Assembly: GCF_904846035.1 (NCBI RefSeq)
Contig: NZ_CAJGYT010000001.1
Location: forward strand, 1,178,001-1,242,000
DNA: 64,000 bases
DNA from: Psychrobacter aestuarii
Lineage (GTDB): Bacteria; Pseudomonadota; Gammaproteobacteria; Pseudomonadales; Moraxellaceae
Reading direction: 5' to 3'
In this document: in pieces, positions 1 through 9,407 of the stretch
Layout: every line of letters begins with the position of its first letter
Numbering within the stretch: the first letter of the stretch is position 1
Position numbers and translations under genes: made by a program
The notes under the pieces: generated by a model
Databases searched by the model: none
What the model saw: only the letters and a program-made list of their open reading frames with translations
Told to the model about the DNA's origin: nothing

Positions 1-3000
1 GCGATGACATCACTGAAATTTGGATTGATAACGAAAACGCCTACGTCGAAGCGGCAAACTTTATTGATGCGGTGATGCCAAAACAAGCGGACAAGCTGCG
101 CAAATACACCGACTATGAGCCGATGTTCGCGCGCTTTAATATCGAAAAACAAATCGAAACCGCCTATCAGCGCGAAGTGCGTCTGCCCTCTGGCGGCTCT
201 ATCGTCATCGACCAGACCGAAGCGCTGGTGTCTATCGATATCAACTCAGCAAAATCGACCAAAGGCTCAGACGTCGCCGAAACTGCCTACCATACCAACC
301 TAGAAGCGGCAGACGAGATTGCCCGTCAGCTACGCCTGCGTGATATGGGCGGCTTGATTGTCATCGACTTCATTGACATGAATGACAATAAGCATCAAAA
401 GGAAGTCGAAAAGCGTCTGGTCGAAGCCACCAAATACGACCGCGCACGCGTACAGTTCGGCGAGATTTCAAAATTTGGCTTGATGGAAATGAGCCGTCAG
501 CGCCTGCGTCCATCACTTGAAGAATCAACAGGCTATATCTGCCCGCGCTGTCATGGTAATGGCATGATTCGTGACCTGCGCTCATTGTCCTTATCTATCA
601 TGCGTCAGATTGAACAAATCGCCCTAAAAGAGCGTCAAGGTGAGGTGCAAGCCGAAGTACCGACCGACATCGCCGCGTTTTTGTTAAACGAAAAGCGCGA
701 CAGCCTTGTATATCTTGAGCAGGACAGCGGCACGCGCATCACCATCTTGCCACACGCGCACCTTGAGTCGCCAAACTTCAAATTGCACTTTAACCGTGAC
801 GGCTTTGCGCCCTCAAGCTATGAGCGCATCACCGACACGCAGCAGCAAGAGCACAGCGACCTTGGCTATGATGTCGATTGGCAAACCGCCGACAAAGAGC
901 GCCCAGAGCAGCAGCCACAGCGTCAGCCGCGCAAGCCTATAGCAAAAGACAACGGTCAAGCGCAAAACAATGCCAAAGCTGAGCCGCGCCAAGCTACGCA
1001 CAAAACTGAAGCGACCAAAGCAGACAAACCCACTGTCGCCGCCCCTGTCCCTGCAGCCAAACCGCAGCCTGCCCAGCCGCAAGCGGTTGCTTGGTTATCA
1101 AACCTATTTGCCAAAGCGCCAGAAGCCAGCGTCAGCGGACAGGTCAGCAGCAATGACGCCGCCGAAGCCATCGAAGCCTTCGTCAATACAGGCGCGCAAA
1201 GCCGCGGTGCATTTGGGCAAGTAGACAACAGCGCACTGGCACAAACGCAAGCGGCCACTGAACGCGCCCAGCCTGCGCGTCAAGCACTCAGCACCGATGA
1301 AGACAGCGACAGTAATGATAACGACGGACAAAAAGAGCACAGAAACGATGAGCGCCGCAAGCGTAAATCGCGCAAATCACGCTCAGGCAAATCACGCCAG
1401 CGCCGCGGTGAGTCGCGTGATGACGCGCAAGAGCAAAGCGAGCATGAGCACAAGTCTGACAGCCATCAGGATAAGCAAGACAAGCAAGACAGCGCTGCCA
1501 ACACTGAGTCGCGTGACAGCCGTGAGCAAAAAGCACACAGCAGCGATGAGGGTACGCAGACGCGTAGCAAACGCAAGCCCAACAGCCAGCGCAGCTCACG
1601 CGGCAAGCTAGAGCGCGGTGAAGCATTGGTCGCAGGGGCTAAAGCTGCCGACAACGCTACTGAAGAGCGCAGCGCACCCACAAAAGCGCAGTCAAAACGC
1701 CGCCATCAAAACCCTGATGAGGTGACGCTACAAGTGAGCGAAGCGCCAACGCAGCTCAAGCAGCAAGAAGTCGTGCACCTGTCACTTGATGACAGCAAGG
1801 CCAATGACAAGCGCCGCCAACCTGCAAAAGCCAAAGCTGCGCAAAAAGACGCGCCAACCGAGCAAGCAGCAGCTGAGCGCCCTGCAAAGGACGACGCAGC
1901 AAAAGCAGCAGAAAACCAAACCGCGCAAACCAGCAAGCCTGAAAGCAGCGCAAAAGCGGACGCTACAGAGACGCCAAAGCGTGAGTCACAAGGCGACCGT
2001 ACTGATAACAACAAGGCGGACAAGGCAGCAGAGGCACACGATGCCAAGCCCACCACGCAGGCACAAAAAAGCGATGCCCCTGCAGAAAAACCTGCCAAAG
2101 CCCCGCGTCAAGAAAACAGCGATACCGCACCCAGCCGTCAGCAAACGGTCAAGGCAGCGGTAGCAGAGGACAGCGCTGATACCGTCCAAGGCAGCGACAA
2201 TAAGGCGATAAGTCTCAGTCATGAAGCCTTGTTCAGCACACGTTACGTCACCGCGCACAAATTTGGTCAAGCCAAAAATGACCCGCGTGTGGTACGTGAG
2301 CAGCAAGCCCCTGCCAAGGCAGCTGAGCAAAGCGCGCCGAGCATCACAGGCAGCGTGGGCGACTTCATCAGCGCGACCCTACCCGATGCCCAGACGCGTC
2401 TGAGCAGCGATGGTGTGATTCGCAGCTTTATTGAGGCCATCACCCTGCATCAGCAGCAAGGTCAGCAAGCGCCGACGCAAGCCTTTGACTTTAGCAACTA
2501 TGGCTATCAACCATTGGCAGCGGACTATTTGGCACGCTTTGATGCCATGACCCAAGCGGTCAGTCAGTTCGCCGCACGTGCAGGCAAAACGGCCGTTGAG
2601 GTGCGCGCGGTCAGCAAACGCGCCAGCAACGACCCACGCGGTCAGCACCCTGATTATCAATCAGACGCTGAGCAAGTAGGCAGTAGCACTGCAGCAGACG
2701 AGAATGAGCCGGCCGCGCAAGCTGTCGATACTGCTGAGCAACCGACTGTTTCAGAAGTATCAGAGACGCACGATGCCGCTGCTTTAACCGCAGAAGCACA
2801 AGCCGAGCACGTCAGTCAAGACAGCGAAGCGCTACTGGACGCCGAGTCAGCCAAAACGGCTGAAGAAGACGCCAAAGACGACAGCGCCAATAAAGCCAAG
2901 ACCACCATTGCCAGTTATAAAAATATGATTGAAAATGTGGCCGAGCAGCTGTTACCGCAGACAGGCATGTTTAATCTCACCACACCGAAGGTGCCCAAAG

Positions 3001-3083
3001 CGCGTAGCCGCAAGCCAAAAACCGAGCATAAAAAGCCCACACAGGCAGAAAAAATGAACGGCAAAACGGGCGATAAAGAATAA
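1..3083 (+). CDS. rne: Ribonuclease E (3' part, start lies before the window)
   Basis: This is the C-terminal part of the essential endoribonuclease RNase E, which processes rRNA and tRNA precursors and starts mRNA decay. The reading frame is open from base 3, so the S1 domain and the true start are upstream of the window. The visible catalytic part contains the DNase I-like segment (VSIDINSAK, VIDFIDM) and the zinc-link motif CPRCHGNG that joins subunits in the tetramer. After about base 850 the protein becomes a tail of roughly 700 residues rich in Ala, Lys, Gln, Asp and Ser. The tail includes an Arg/Lys-rich block (about 1350-1420) of the kind that binds RNA, and two NDPR motifs (about 2275 and 2628). 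Such tails act as the degradosome scaffold. The C-terminus is again basic. The family assignment is firm; the tail partners are unknown. Confidence 0.96.
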   Translation, partial: DDITEIWIDNENAYVEAANFIDAVMPKQADKLRKYTDYEPMFARFNIEKQIETAYQREVRLPSGGSIVIDQTEALVSIDINSAKSTKGSDVAETAYHTNLEAADEIARQLRLRDMGGLIVIDFIDMNDNKHQKEVEKRLVEATKYDRARVQFGEISKFGLMEMSRQRLRPSLEESTGYICPRCHGNGMIRDLRSLSLSIMRQIEQIALKERQGEVQAEVPTDIAAFLLNEKRDSLVYLEQDSGTRITILPHAHLESPNFKLHFNRDGFAPSSYERITDTQQQEHSDLGYDVDWQTADKERPEQQPQRQPRKPIAKDNGQAQNNAKAEPRQATHKTEATKADKPTVAAPVPAAKPQPAQPQAVAWLSNLFAKAPEASVSGQVSSNDAAEAIEAFVNTGAQSRGAFGQVDNSALAQTQAATERAQPARQALSTDEDSDSNDNDGQKEHRNDERRKRKSRKSRSGKSRQRRGESRDDAQEQSEHEHKSDSHQDKQDKQDSAANTESRDSREQKAHSSDEGTQTRSKRKPNSQRSSRGKLERGEALVAGAKAADNATEERSAPTKAQSKRRHQNPDEVTLQVSEAPTQLKQQEVVHLSLDDSKANDKRRQPAKAKAAQKDAPTEQAAAERPAKDDAAKAAENQTAQTSKPESSAKADATETPKRESQGDRTDNNKADKAAEAHDAKPTTQAQKSDAPAEKPAKAPRQENSDTAPSRQQTVKAAVAEDSADTVQGSDNKAISLSHEALFSTRYVTAHKFGQAKNDPRVVREQQAPAKAAEQSAPSITGSVGDFISATLPDAQTRLSSDGVIRSFIEAITLHQQQGQQAPTQAFDFSNYGYQPLAADYLARFDAMTQAVSQFAARAGKTAVEVRAVSKRASNDPRGQHPDYQSDAEQVGSSTAADENEPAAQAVDTAEQPTVSEVSETHDAAALTAEAQAEHVSQDSEALLDAESAKTAEEDAKDDSANKAKTTIASYKNMIENVAEQLLPQTGMFNLTTPKVPKARSRKPKTEHKKPTQAEKMNGKTGDKE

Positions 3084-3101
3084 TCGCCCACCGCGTCACA
3101 A

Positions 3102-3134
3102 AAAAAGCCCCAAAGTCATGCTTTGGGGCTTTTT
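3102..3134 (+). terminator. Rho-independent terminator after rne
   Basis: A perfect 9-bp stem, GCCCCAAAG/CTTTGGGGC, with a 5-base loop is flanked by an A-run and a T-run. It lies about 20 bases after the rne stop codon. It could work in both directions, but the nearest minus-strand gene (DUF808) ends about 110 bases away. Confidence 0.85.
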
Positions 3135-3242
3135 GCTGTCAGTAGCTTGGTATTCTCATTATCTGCTGTCTGACGCTTAGCGATGCGCTATCAATAGTGG
3201 GGCTGTCTTGTGTGTACTCACTTAGACACCCCGCCTGATGGA

Positions 3243-4169
3243 TTAGTGTGCGGCTTGACCGTCGTCTTTGCCGCGCCATTTGCCAATCATGGTCATGATA
3301 AACAGCACCACTAAGCCAACGATAAGACCCACAACAGCGTTCAATAGCATGGTGGTCACGCTCTCAAAAATACCTGTTAGATGCGCTAAGTCTTCAACAC
3401 CGTGATGCAAAAAGTCGATACCGTGTACCAAGATACCACCACCGACCAAGAACATCGCCAGTGTGCCTGCTATAGACAAAAACTTCATCAGTTTCGGCGC
3501 TGTACTTAGCAATAAATCACCGACTTTTTGTTTAAACGAACCCGACTGCTGACGCAAATACAGTCCAGCATCATCCATTTTTACAATACCTGCGACCAAA
3601 CCATAAACGCCAACGGTGATGGCGACAGCGATGATAGAGAGTACCAAAGACTTTTCTAACAGCGTCGCGCCTGCTGCGGCGCTCAATGCGATAACAATAA
3701 TCTCGGCAGACAAAATAAAATCGGTACGAATCGCGCCTTTGATTTTTTGCTTTTCAAACGCCACCATATCGACACTGTCATCGGCATTGGCTTTTCGGCG
3801 CGCCTCTTGCTCTTCATCGTGCGGCAAAATGTGCGGCCAGAATTTATGCACGATTTTTTCTGCGCCTTCATAAGACAAAAATAAGCCACCACACATCAAT
3901 AAAAACGTTACCAACGGTGGATAGACGGTACTGATCAGCAGCGCGGCTGGTACCAATATCAACTTGTTAATAAACGAGCCTTTAGCCACTGCCCATACCA
4001 CAGGCAATTCTCGTTCCGCGCGTACCCCCGTGACCTGCTCGGCATTGAGTGCCAAATCATCGCCCAAAACGCCCGCCGTTTTTTTGGCCGCGACTTTGGT
4101 CATGACAGAGACATCGTCCAATATCACGCTGATGTCATCAAGTAAGGTCAATAAGCTGGCGCCCGCCAT
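3243..4169 (-). CDS. DUF808 family inner-membrane protein
   Basis: This is a 308-residue multi-spanning membrane protein of the DUF808 (YedI-like) family, whose function is not established. The N-terminus MAGASLLTLLDDIS and the following VMTKVAAKKTAGVLGDDLALNA stretch are typical of the family. Hydrophobic segments are visible around LVPAALLIS, FILSAEIIVIALSAAAGATLL, LSIIAVAITVGVYGLVAGIV and near the C-terminus (NAVVGLIVGLVVLFIMTM). The start was placed at 4169 because AGGAG precedes this ATG at good distance; an in-frame extension of 15 residues upstream lacks such a site. The gene stands alone, converging on rne. Confidence 0.85.
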   Translation of the reverse strand: MAGASLLTLLDDISVILDDVSVMTKVAAKKTAGVLGDDLALNAEQVTGVRAERELPVVWAVAKGSFINKLILVPAALLISTVYPPLVTFLLMCGGLFLSYEGAEKIVHKFWPHILPHDEEQEARRKANADDSVDMVAFEKQKIKGAIRTDFILSAEIIVIALSAAAGATLLEKSLVLSIIAVAITVGVYGLVAGIVKMDDAGLYLRQQSGSFKQKVGDLLLSTAPKLMKFLSIAGTLAMFLVGGGILVHGIDFLHHGVEDLAHLTGIFESVTTMLLNAVVGLIVGLVVLFIMTMIGKWRGKDDGQAAH

Positions 4170-4554
4170 GTGCTCTCCTAATTTTGTGTTTGATAAAAGG
4201 AATAAAAAAGGCATCCCGCAGCATGCATTATTGTGCTATAACTGATATGCGATTATAGCGGCTCGTGTGCTGCCAGAATAATAGTTATAGCCTACCCATA
4301 CCCGTTTGCATATGACATAGTACAAATGTATCTCACCGCGCTTTTATTGGGTAAGATTCGTTACCAAACAGGCGCTTGTGAGTCACAGAATGAGCATCAG
4401 TGCTATAGTTGCTCACCACAGCCACGGCTTGTGATACCATTAAGCTCGACTTATTATTGGTCATCGAGTGCTTATCATCGGTTGTGACCGCCCTATTTGG
4501 CAATAAACTGCACACGCTTTAAAGATGACAGGTGATGACCTACAGGATATTTTT
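4170..4554. other. Intergenic region between divergent DUF808 and dsbC
   Basis: This is about 385 bases between two divergent genes. Apart from the minus-strand TATAAT, no gene, repeat or convincing promoter was seen. It presumably carries the promoters of both neighbours. Confidence 0.5.
4252..4257 (-). promoter_or_regulatory. Possible -10 hexamer for the DUF808 gene
   Basis: A consensus TATAAT lies on the minus strand about 80 bases before the DUF808 start. No good -35 is visible at 17 bases, so this is a weak prediction. Confidence 0.3.
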
Positions 4555-5424
4555 ATGATGTTACCTTCATTCTCTACACTCAGCCGCCCAGTCCTAACGC
4601 GCCGCCTGTTGCCCAGCCTATTGAGCGTGGCGCTGTTTGGCACCTTGGCGGGCTGCTCTAACGGTGACACCGCACCAACCAACGAAGCCACCACTCAGAC
4701 CCAAACGGACAGCGGTACAAAAAACAGCGACGCAAAAAGCAGCGATACCAAAGCGGCTGCTGGCAGCGATGCAGATGTGGTCAAAGCGCTGCAAGCCAAC
4801 TTGGCCGCTTCAGGACTCAATGAGACCATCGTCTCAGCCACACCCACGTCTATGGATGGCGTGTACTGGGTCAATGCCGAAGGCCTGCCAGGCTTTTTTA
4901 CGGACAAATCGGGCAAACACATCATTCAAGGGCAGATTGTCAGCGTCGGCGATGGCGACCCTGTCGATATCAGCGCCGAATTTGTGGCCAATGATGCCAA
5001 AGCAGCGCTGGCTACTGTTGATGAAAAAGACATGATTATTTATCCCGCCACAGGTGAGACCAAAGCGGCGATTTATGTGTTTACCGATGCTGACTGTGGC
5101 TATTGCCGCCAGCTGCATTCTGAGATGGACGATATCAATGCTCGCGGTATCGAGGTGCGCTATTTGGCGTGGCCGCGCAGTGAGCAAAGCATCCCAAAAA
5201 TGGATGCCATCTGGTGTAGCGAAGACCGCAAAGCCGCGATGAATCAAGCCAAAACAGGCGCAGAAGTGGCAGGCCCTGATTGCCAAACACCAGTTGCCCA
5301 GCAGTTGGCACTCGGTAAGTCTCTAGGCGTGCGTGGTACGCCTGCGATATTTACCGAAGCTGGCGCGCAAATCGGTGGTTACTTGCCTGCAGCAGAGCTG
5401 GCACAGGCCGCCATTGCTAATTGA
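4555..5424 (+). CDS. dsbC: DsbC-like thiol:disulfide interchange protein
   Basis: This is a 289-residue periplasmic disulfide isomerase of the DsbC/DsbG family, which reshuffles wrong disulfides in secreted proteins. The N-terminus has an Arg-rich start and a hydrophobic signal segment ending in LAGC, so it may be a lipoprotein; about 45 Thr/Ser/Ala/Asp-rich residues follow as a linker. The N-terminal dimerisation domain ends near residue 160. The thioredoxin-like domain carries the active site CGYC at about residues 181-184, and a cis-proline loop is visible as RGTPAIF. The start at 4555 is preceded by AGGAT; a further upstream in-frame ATG lacks a site. DsbD, the membrane reductant for DsbC, is encoded at 31.6-33.6 kb. 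The gene directly precedes hom, an order also known from Acinetobacter. Confidence 0.88.
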   Translation: MMLPSFSTLSRPVLTRRLLPSLLSVALFGTLAGCSNGDTAPTNEATTQTQTDSGTKNSDAKSSDTKAAAGSDADVVKALQANLAASGLNETIVSATPTSMDGVYWVNAEGLPGFFTDKSGKHIIQGQIVSVGDGDPVDISAEFVANDAKAALATVDEKDMIIYPATGETKAAIYVFTDADCGYCRQLHSEMDDINARGIEVRYLAWPRSEQSIPKMDAIWCSEDRKAAMNQAKTGAEVAGPDCQTPVAQQLALGKSLGVRGTPAIFTEAGAQIGGYLPAAELAQAAIAN

Positions 5425-5494
5425 GCCAACTGAGCAAATTGAGCAAATTGATACGAGTAGATGCCGCAAACGCGGTTTTAGTATGATACGATGA

Positions 5495-5515
5495 GTCGAA
5501 AGTCTTCGGCTTTTT
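5495..5515 (+). terminator. Likely Rho-independent terminator after dsbC
   Basis: A short stem GTCGAA/TTCGGC (one G-T pair) with loop AGTC is followed by TTTTT. It lies between dsbC and hom and would partly separate their transcription. Confidence 0.55.
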
Positions 5516-5545
5516 CATTCACCCATATAACCTTTTGAGGATACC

Positions 5546-6865
5546 GTGAGTAAATCCATCAAACTAGCGATACTTGGCCTAGGTACTGTCGGTACTGGCG
5601 TGGTCAACCTAATCAATGATAATTTAGATGAGCTAAAGCGCCGCAGTGGCTGCAACATTATGATCAGCGCTGTCGGCACCCGCCGTCAGCGTGATGACAT
5701 CGACCCTGCGATTACCCAAAGCGATGATTTGATGGCGATTGCTGCAAGCGATGATGTCGATATTGTGATTGAAGTCATCGGCGGCACCACGCTTGCCAAA
5801 GACATCATCACCCACGCTATCCGCCACGGTAAGCACGTGGTCACCGCGAATAAGGCTTTACTTGCCGAGCATGGCAATGAGATTTTTGCATTGGCAGAAG
5901 AAAACAAAGTCCACGTGGCCTATGAAGCGGCCGTCGCTGGCGGTATTCCGATTATTAAAGTCATGCGTGAGGCGCTAGCGGCCAACAAGGTCAACTGGCT
6001 CGCGGGTATCATCAATGGTACGGGCAACTTTATCATGACAGAGATGCGTGATAAGGGTCGCACGTTTGATGACGTTTTGGCCGAAGCACAAGCATTGGGC
6101 TACGCAGAAGCCGACCCCACCTTTGATGTCGAAGGTATCGATGCAGCGCACAAATTGGCGCTACTGGCCTCAATCGCCTTTGGTATTCCATTGCAGTTTG
6201 ACAAAGTCTATTGCGAAGGCATCACAGGCATCACCCTACAAGATGTCAACTACGCCGAAGAGCTCGGTTACCGCATCAAGCACGTGGGTTTTGCCGTGCG
6301 TCACCAAGACGATAACAACATTGCCAGCGGCATTGAGCTGCGCGTACACCCTACCTTGATTCCTGAAGACAAGCTGCTTGCCAATGTCAATGGCGTCAAA
6401 AATGCTGTACTGGTTGACTCGCATCCGCTTGGACAGACCTTATATTACGGTGATGGCGCGGGCGCTGGTGCCACAGCATCTGCGGTCATGGCGGATGTCA
6501 TGGACTTGGTGCGCGTACTGTGTACCAACGAACAAGGCCATCATGTACCGCATTTGGCATTTATTCCAGAAGAGCTGTCGGACACGCCCATTTTGGACGC
6601 CGAGCAGATGACCACAGGCTATTACCTGCGCGTCCATGCTTATGACAGCCCAGGCGTGCTTGCCAACATCACGCGCATTTTGAGTGAAGCGGGCATCAAT
6701 ATCGATGCCATCTTGCAAAAACCTGCGCACAAAGCAGGACAAGTGCCTGTCATTATTTTGACCTTGCCAGTGGTTGAGAGCCAGATGAACTCTGCCATTG
6801 CCAAAATTGAAGCCTTAGACACCATCACCGATAAGGTGGTGCGCATTCGTCTGGACGAGCTGTAA
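5546..6865 (+). CDS. hom: Homoserine dehydrogenase
   Basis: This is a 439-residue monofunctional homoserine dehydrogenase, which reduces aspartate semialdehyde to homoserine with NAD(P)H on the way to threonine, methionine and isoleucine. The N-terminal Rossmann motif GLGTVGTG is at residues 11-18. The catalytic domain has the conserved AAVAGGIPIIK and GIINGTGNFI segments. An ACT domain fills the last 80 or so residues (YLRVHAYDSPGVLANITRIL), as expected for threonine feedback control. The length is normal. The start codon is GTG with GAGG nine bases before it. Threonine synthase, often found next, is not here; the next gene is a thiolase. Confidence 0.96.
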   Translation: MSKSIKLAILGLGTVGTGVVNLINDNLDELKRRSGCNIMISAVGTRRQRDDIDPAITQSDDLMAIAASDDVDIVIEVIGGTTLAKDIITHAIRHGKHVVTANKALLAEHGNEIFALAEENKVHVAYEAAVAGGIPIIKVMREALAANKVNWLAGIINGTGNFIMTEMRDKGRTFDDVLAEAQALGYAEADPTFDVEGIDAAHKLALLASIAFGIPLQFDKVYCEGITGITLQDVNYAEELGYRIKHVGFAVRHQDDNNIASGIELRVHPTLIPEDKLLANVNGVKNAVLVDSHPLGQTLYYGDGAGAGATASAVMADVMDLVRVLCTNEQGHHVPHLAFIPEELSDTPILDAEQMTTGYYLRVHAYDSPGVLANITRILSEAGINIDAILQKPAHKAGQVPVIILTLPVVESQMNSAIAKIEALDTITDKVVRIRLDEL

Positions 6866-6909
6866 GCTCGCCTGCCAAGCGATTGGCAACGCGCACATTG
6901 AGGGTGTCT

Positions 6910-6946
6910 GTCTCTATCAGTGGTGTCTCTCACTGCTGATAGAGAC
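6910..6946. other. Long perfect hairpin between hom and the thiolase gene
   Basis: GTCTCTATCAG and its exact complement CTGATAGAGAC form an 11-bp stem around a 15-base loop, only about 25 bases before the thiolase start. It is followed by TTATTGTTAT rather than a clean T-run. It may be a weak terminator or an mRNA structure in the leader of the thiolase. Confidence 0.6.
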
Positions 6947-6970
6947 TTATTGTTATAAGGAAGATACCCC

Positions 6971-8152
6971 ATGTCTCATGATGCGGTTGTGATTGTTAGT
7001 GGCGCTCGCACCCCAATGGGCGCCTTTCAAGGAGCATTGTCCCCCGTCCCCGCGCCCACGCTCGGTGCAGCTGCCATCAGTGCAGCATTAACACGCGCCA
7101 ACCTCTCTTTTGATACGCCTGACGAAGTCATTATGGGCTGCATCCTGACCGCAGGGCTGGGACAAGGACCCGCGCGACAAGCCATGCGCGAGGCAGGATT
7201 GCCCGACAGTGTCAGCGCCATCACCATCAACAAGCTGTGCGGCTCAGGCCTCAAAGCCGTCATGCAAGCACACGATGGCATCAAGGCTGGCAGCATTGAG
7301 GTCGCTGTGGCTGGCGGTATGGAGTCCATGAGTAACGCGCCATACTTGCTCCCACAAGCGCGTAGCGGCTACCGCATGGGGCACAAAGAAGTCAAAGACC
7401 ACATGTTCATTGATGGGTTAGAAGATGCCGAGACGGGCAAGCTGATGGGACAATTCGCTCAAGAGATGGCCGACAAAAAAGGCTATACCCGCGAGCAAAT
7501 GGACGACTTTGCTATCTTGTCATTGCAGCGCGCGTTAAATGCCATCGAAGACGGTCATTTTGTTAAAGAAATCACCCCTGTCACCGTCAAAGGACGAAAA
7601 CAAACCCAAGACATCGATACGGATGAAGAGCCATCACTTGCTGATGCCGAGCGCATCCCCAACTTGCGCCCCGCCTTTGCCAAAGACGGCACAATCACCG
7701 CAGCCAACGCCAGCTCTATCTCCGATGGTGCTGCTGCCGTGGTCATGATGCGCCAGTCGCACGCCGAGGCCAAGGGATTGACCTACCAAGCGCGCATCAT
7801 AAGTACAGCGCAGCATTCGCAGCATCCCAGTGAGTTTACCATTGCGCCTGTTGGCGCTATCGAAAAACTGCTGACCGCCACGGGCTGGCAAGCCTCTGAG
7901 GTGGACTTGTGGGAAATCAACGAAGCCTTTGCCGTCGTTACCATGATGGCAATAGATGCTTTTGATTTAGACATTAATAAGGTCAATATCGAAGGCGGTG
8001 CCTGCGCCCTTGGTCATCCTGTCGGCTGCTCAGGCGCACGCATCTTGGTGACTCTGATACATGCCTTGCAGCGGACAGGCGGCAAAAAAGGCATTGCAAC
8101 CTTATGCATCGGTGGTGGTGAAGCCGTTGCCGTTGCCATTGAGCTGCCCTAA
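6971..8152 (+). CDS. Acetyl-CoA C-acetyltransferase (thiolase)
   Basis: This is a 393-residue type II thiolase that condenses two acetyl-CoA to acetoacetyl-CoA or runs the reverse reaction. All catalytic residues are present: the nucleophilic Cys90 in KLCGSGLKAV, NEAF, His349 in LGHPVGCSGAR, and Cys379 in LCIGGGEA. The length matches AtoB/PhaA enzymes of the biosynthetic type. The start has AAGGAAGATACCCC before the ATG. It stands alone behind hom, with no neighbouring acetoacetyl-CoA reductase, CoA-transferase or other fatty-acid gene, so the pathway cannot be fixed from context. Confidence 0.93.
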   Translation: MSHDAVVIVSGARTPMGAFQGALSPVPAPTLGAAAISAALTRANLSFDTPDEVIMGCILTAGLGQGPARQAMREAGLPDSVSAITINKLCGSGLKAVMQAHDGIKAGSIEVAVAGGMESMSNAPYLLPQARSGYRMGHKEVKDHMFIDGLEDAETGKLMGQFAQEMADKKGYTREQMDDFAILSLQRALNAIEDGHFVKEITPVTVKGRKQTQDIDTDEEPSLADAERIPNLRPAFAKDGTITAANASSISDGAAAVVMMRQSHAEAKGLTYQARIISTAQHSQHPSEFTIAPVGAIEKLLTATGWQASEVDLWEINEAFAVVTMMAIDAFDLDINKVNIEGGACALGHPVGCSGARILVTLIHALQRTGGKKGIATLCIGGGEAVAVAIELP

Positions 8153-8643
8153 CTGTTCATCGTCTATCTTTAATGGGTCATTAGTCTTGACCCGACTCTA
8201 GCGATTTTTTGACGTCATGATCAGCGCGGCACAGCCTTCTTGTTGCCGCATTTCTTATTGGGTTTTTTTGCATTCTCTACACATCGTGTACAGCTGCGTT
8301 AATCTATCTGCTGATACACGCCCACCGTTTACAGCCCATTACACGCCATTACCTTGCACGCACATTTTGCTACCTTGCGCAGGTATTGTAGTGGGTTTTG
8401 CCTTGCTATTATCAATACCAGTTCTTAGGAATACTTAAAACAAAATATAAGAACACCGTTAAAAGAATAAAAGACAGATAAAAGGACGATTTAAAATAAA
8501 AAAGGTAGAACAATAATAACTGCCAAATAATATAGAAAAGAAATAGCAACCGCCGTTTATCGGCTTTTATTATGAATAAAGCACTACCCTTAAGTACAAC
8601 GACAATCAACGTAAAAATATCATTATAAACAAGGAAACATATT
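8153..8643. other. A+T-rich intergenic region
   Basis: This is nearly 500 bases without a convincing gene. The first half has ordinary composition. From about 8430 it is strongly A-rich on the plus strand and probably forms the promoter and leader of the PRC-barrel gene. Short open frames on both strands lack ribosome sites and recognisable products. Confidence 0.5.
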
Positions 8644-9369
8644 ATGAGTCAGCTTATCCGTTTACAAGACATCCAAGCCACCCATCGTGAGCTTATCGGT
8701 GATGACTATTATGACCCAACTGGCAAAACTGCCTATGGCATTAATGAAGAAAAAATCGGTAAAATCGAAGGCGCATTGGTTGAAGACACCACAGGTCGCA
8801 TCCGCTATCTTATCGTTGATGTGGGCGGCTGGTTCAGTGCCAAAGAAGTCCTTGCCCCTGCAGGTCTAGCACGTATCGTCGGTGATGATGTGTTTTTTGA
8901 CAGTCTAACCAAATCGCAAGTCGAAGCGATGGAGCTATACGACCACGATTATCAATACAGCTATAAAGAGCAGTACGAGCGCGACCGCCGCACTTTTGGC
9001 GCTGAGACACTGCCTGCTGAAGAGCGTATGGACATCGCTGATCACAGCTATAATGCGCCTGAGCGTTTTGCCCCGCTAGAAGAGCGTTTGGTCAATAACC
9101 GCGACCACATCGCCGCGAATACCCCGCGCCGCGAGCGCACCATGGACGCTGACCACCGTGCCCTAGATACTGGCGCTGCCGCAACGACAGCCGCGCATCT
9201 ACGTTCAGACGATATGCTGCATGATGATGACGAAAACACCTTGGCAGGATTGGTACGCCGTGAAGGTCTAAATGTCGATAGTGAAGGCAATATTGTCAAT
9301 AAGAACGGCGCTATCATTGCAAAGGATCATATTTCTGCGGGAGATATCTTGCGCATTCACAACCGTTGA
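8644..9369 (+). CDS. PRC-barrel domain protein
   Basis: This is a 241-residue soluble, acidic protein. Residues about 20-90 form a PRC-barrel-like domain (IGKIEGALVEDTTGRIRYLI, VDVGGWF, KEVLAPA), a small beta-barrel found in stress-response and RNA-processing proteins. The middle is charged and hydrophilic with many Asp, Glu and Arg. The last 30 residues (GLNVDSEGNIVNKNGAI, GDILRIHNR) look like a second small module. The precise function is unknown; related PRC-barrel genes in other bacteria are often stress-induced. AAGGAAACATATT precedes the ATG. The gene has its own terminator and a long A+T-rich upstream region, so it is monocistronic. Confidence 0.75.
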   Translation: MSQLIRLQDIQATHRELIGDDYYDPTGKTAYGINEEKIGKIEGALVEDTTGRIRYLIVDVGGWFSAKEVLAPAGLARIVGDDVFFDSLTKSQVEAMELYDHDYQYSYKEQYERDRRTFGAETLPAEERMDIADHSYNAPERFAPLEERLVNNRDHIAANTPRRERTMDADHRALDTGAAATTAAHLRSDDMLHDDDENTLAGLVRREGLNVDSEGNIVNKNGAIIAKDHISAGDILRIHNR

Positions 9370-9407
9370 TTTTTGAATGGTTATGACAACCATACAAAGT
9401 AACCAAT

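Noticed and set aside
813-2330. Several open frames on both strands across the RNase E tail
   Set aside because: They are shadows caused by the repetitive, stop-poor composition of the rne tail. None has a ribosome site or a recognisable product.
5431-5448. Two tandem copies of TGAGCAAAT after dsbC
   Set aside because: Only two copies and no further ones nearby; most likely chance or small slippage, not a regulatory array.
8217-8609. Short open frames in the region before the PRC-barrel gene
   Set aside because: No ribosome site and low-complexity products; better explained as non-coding upstream DNA.
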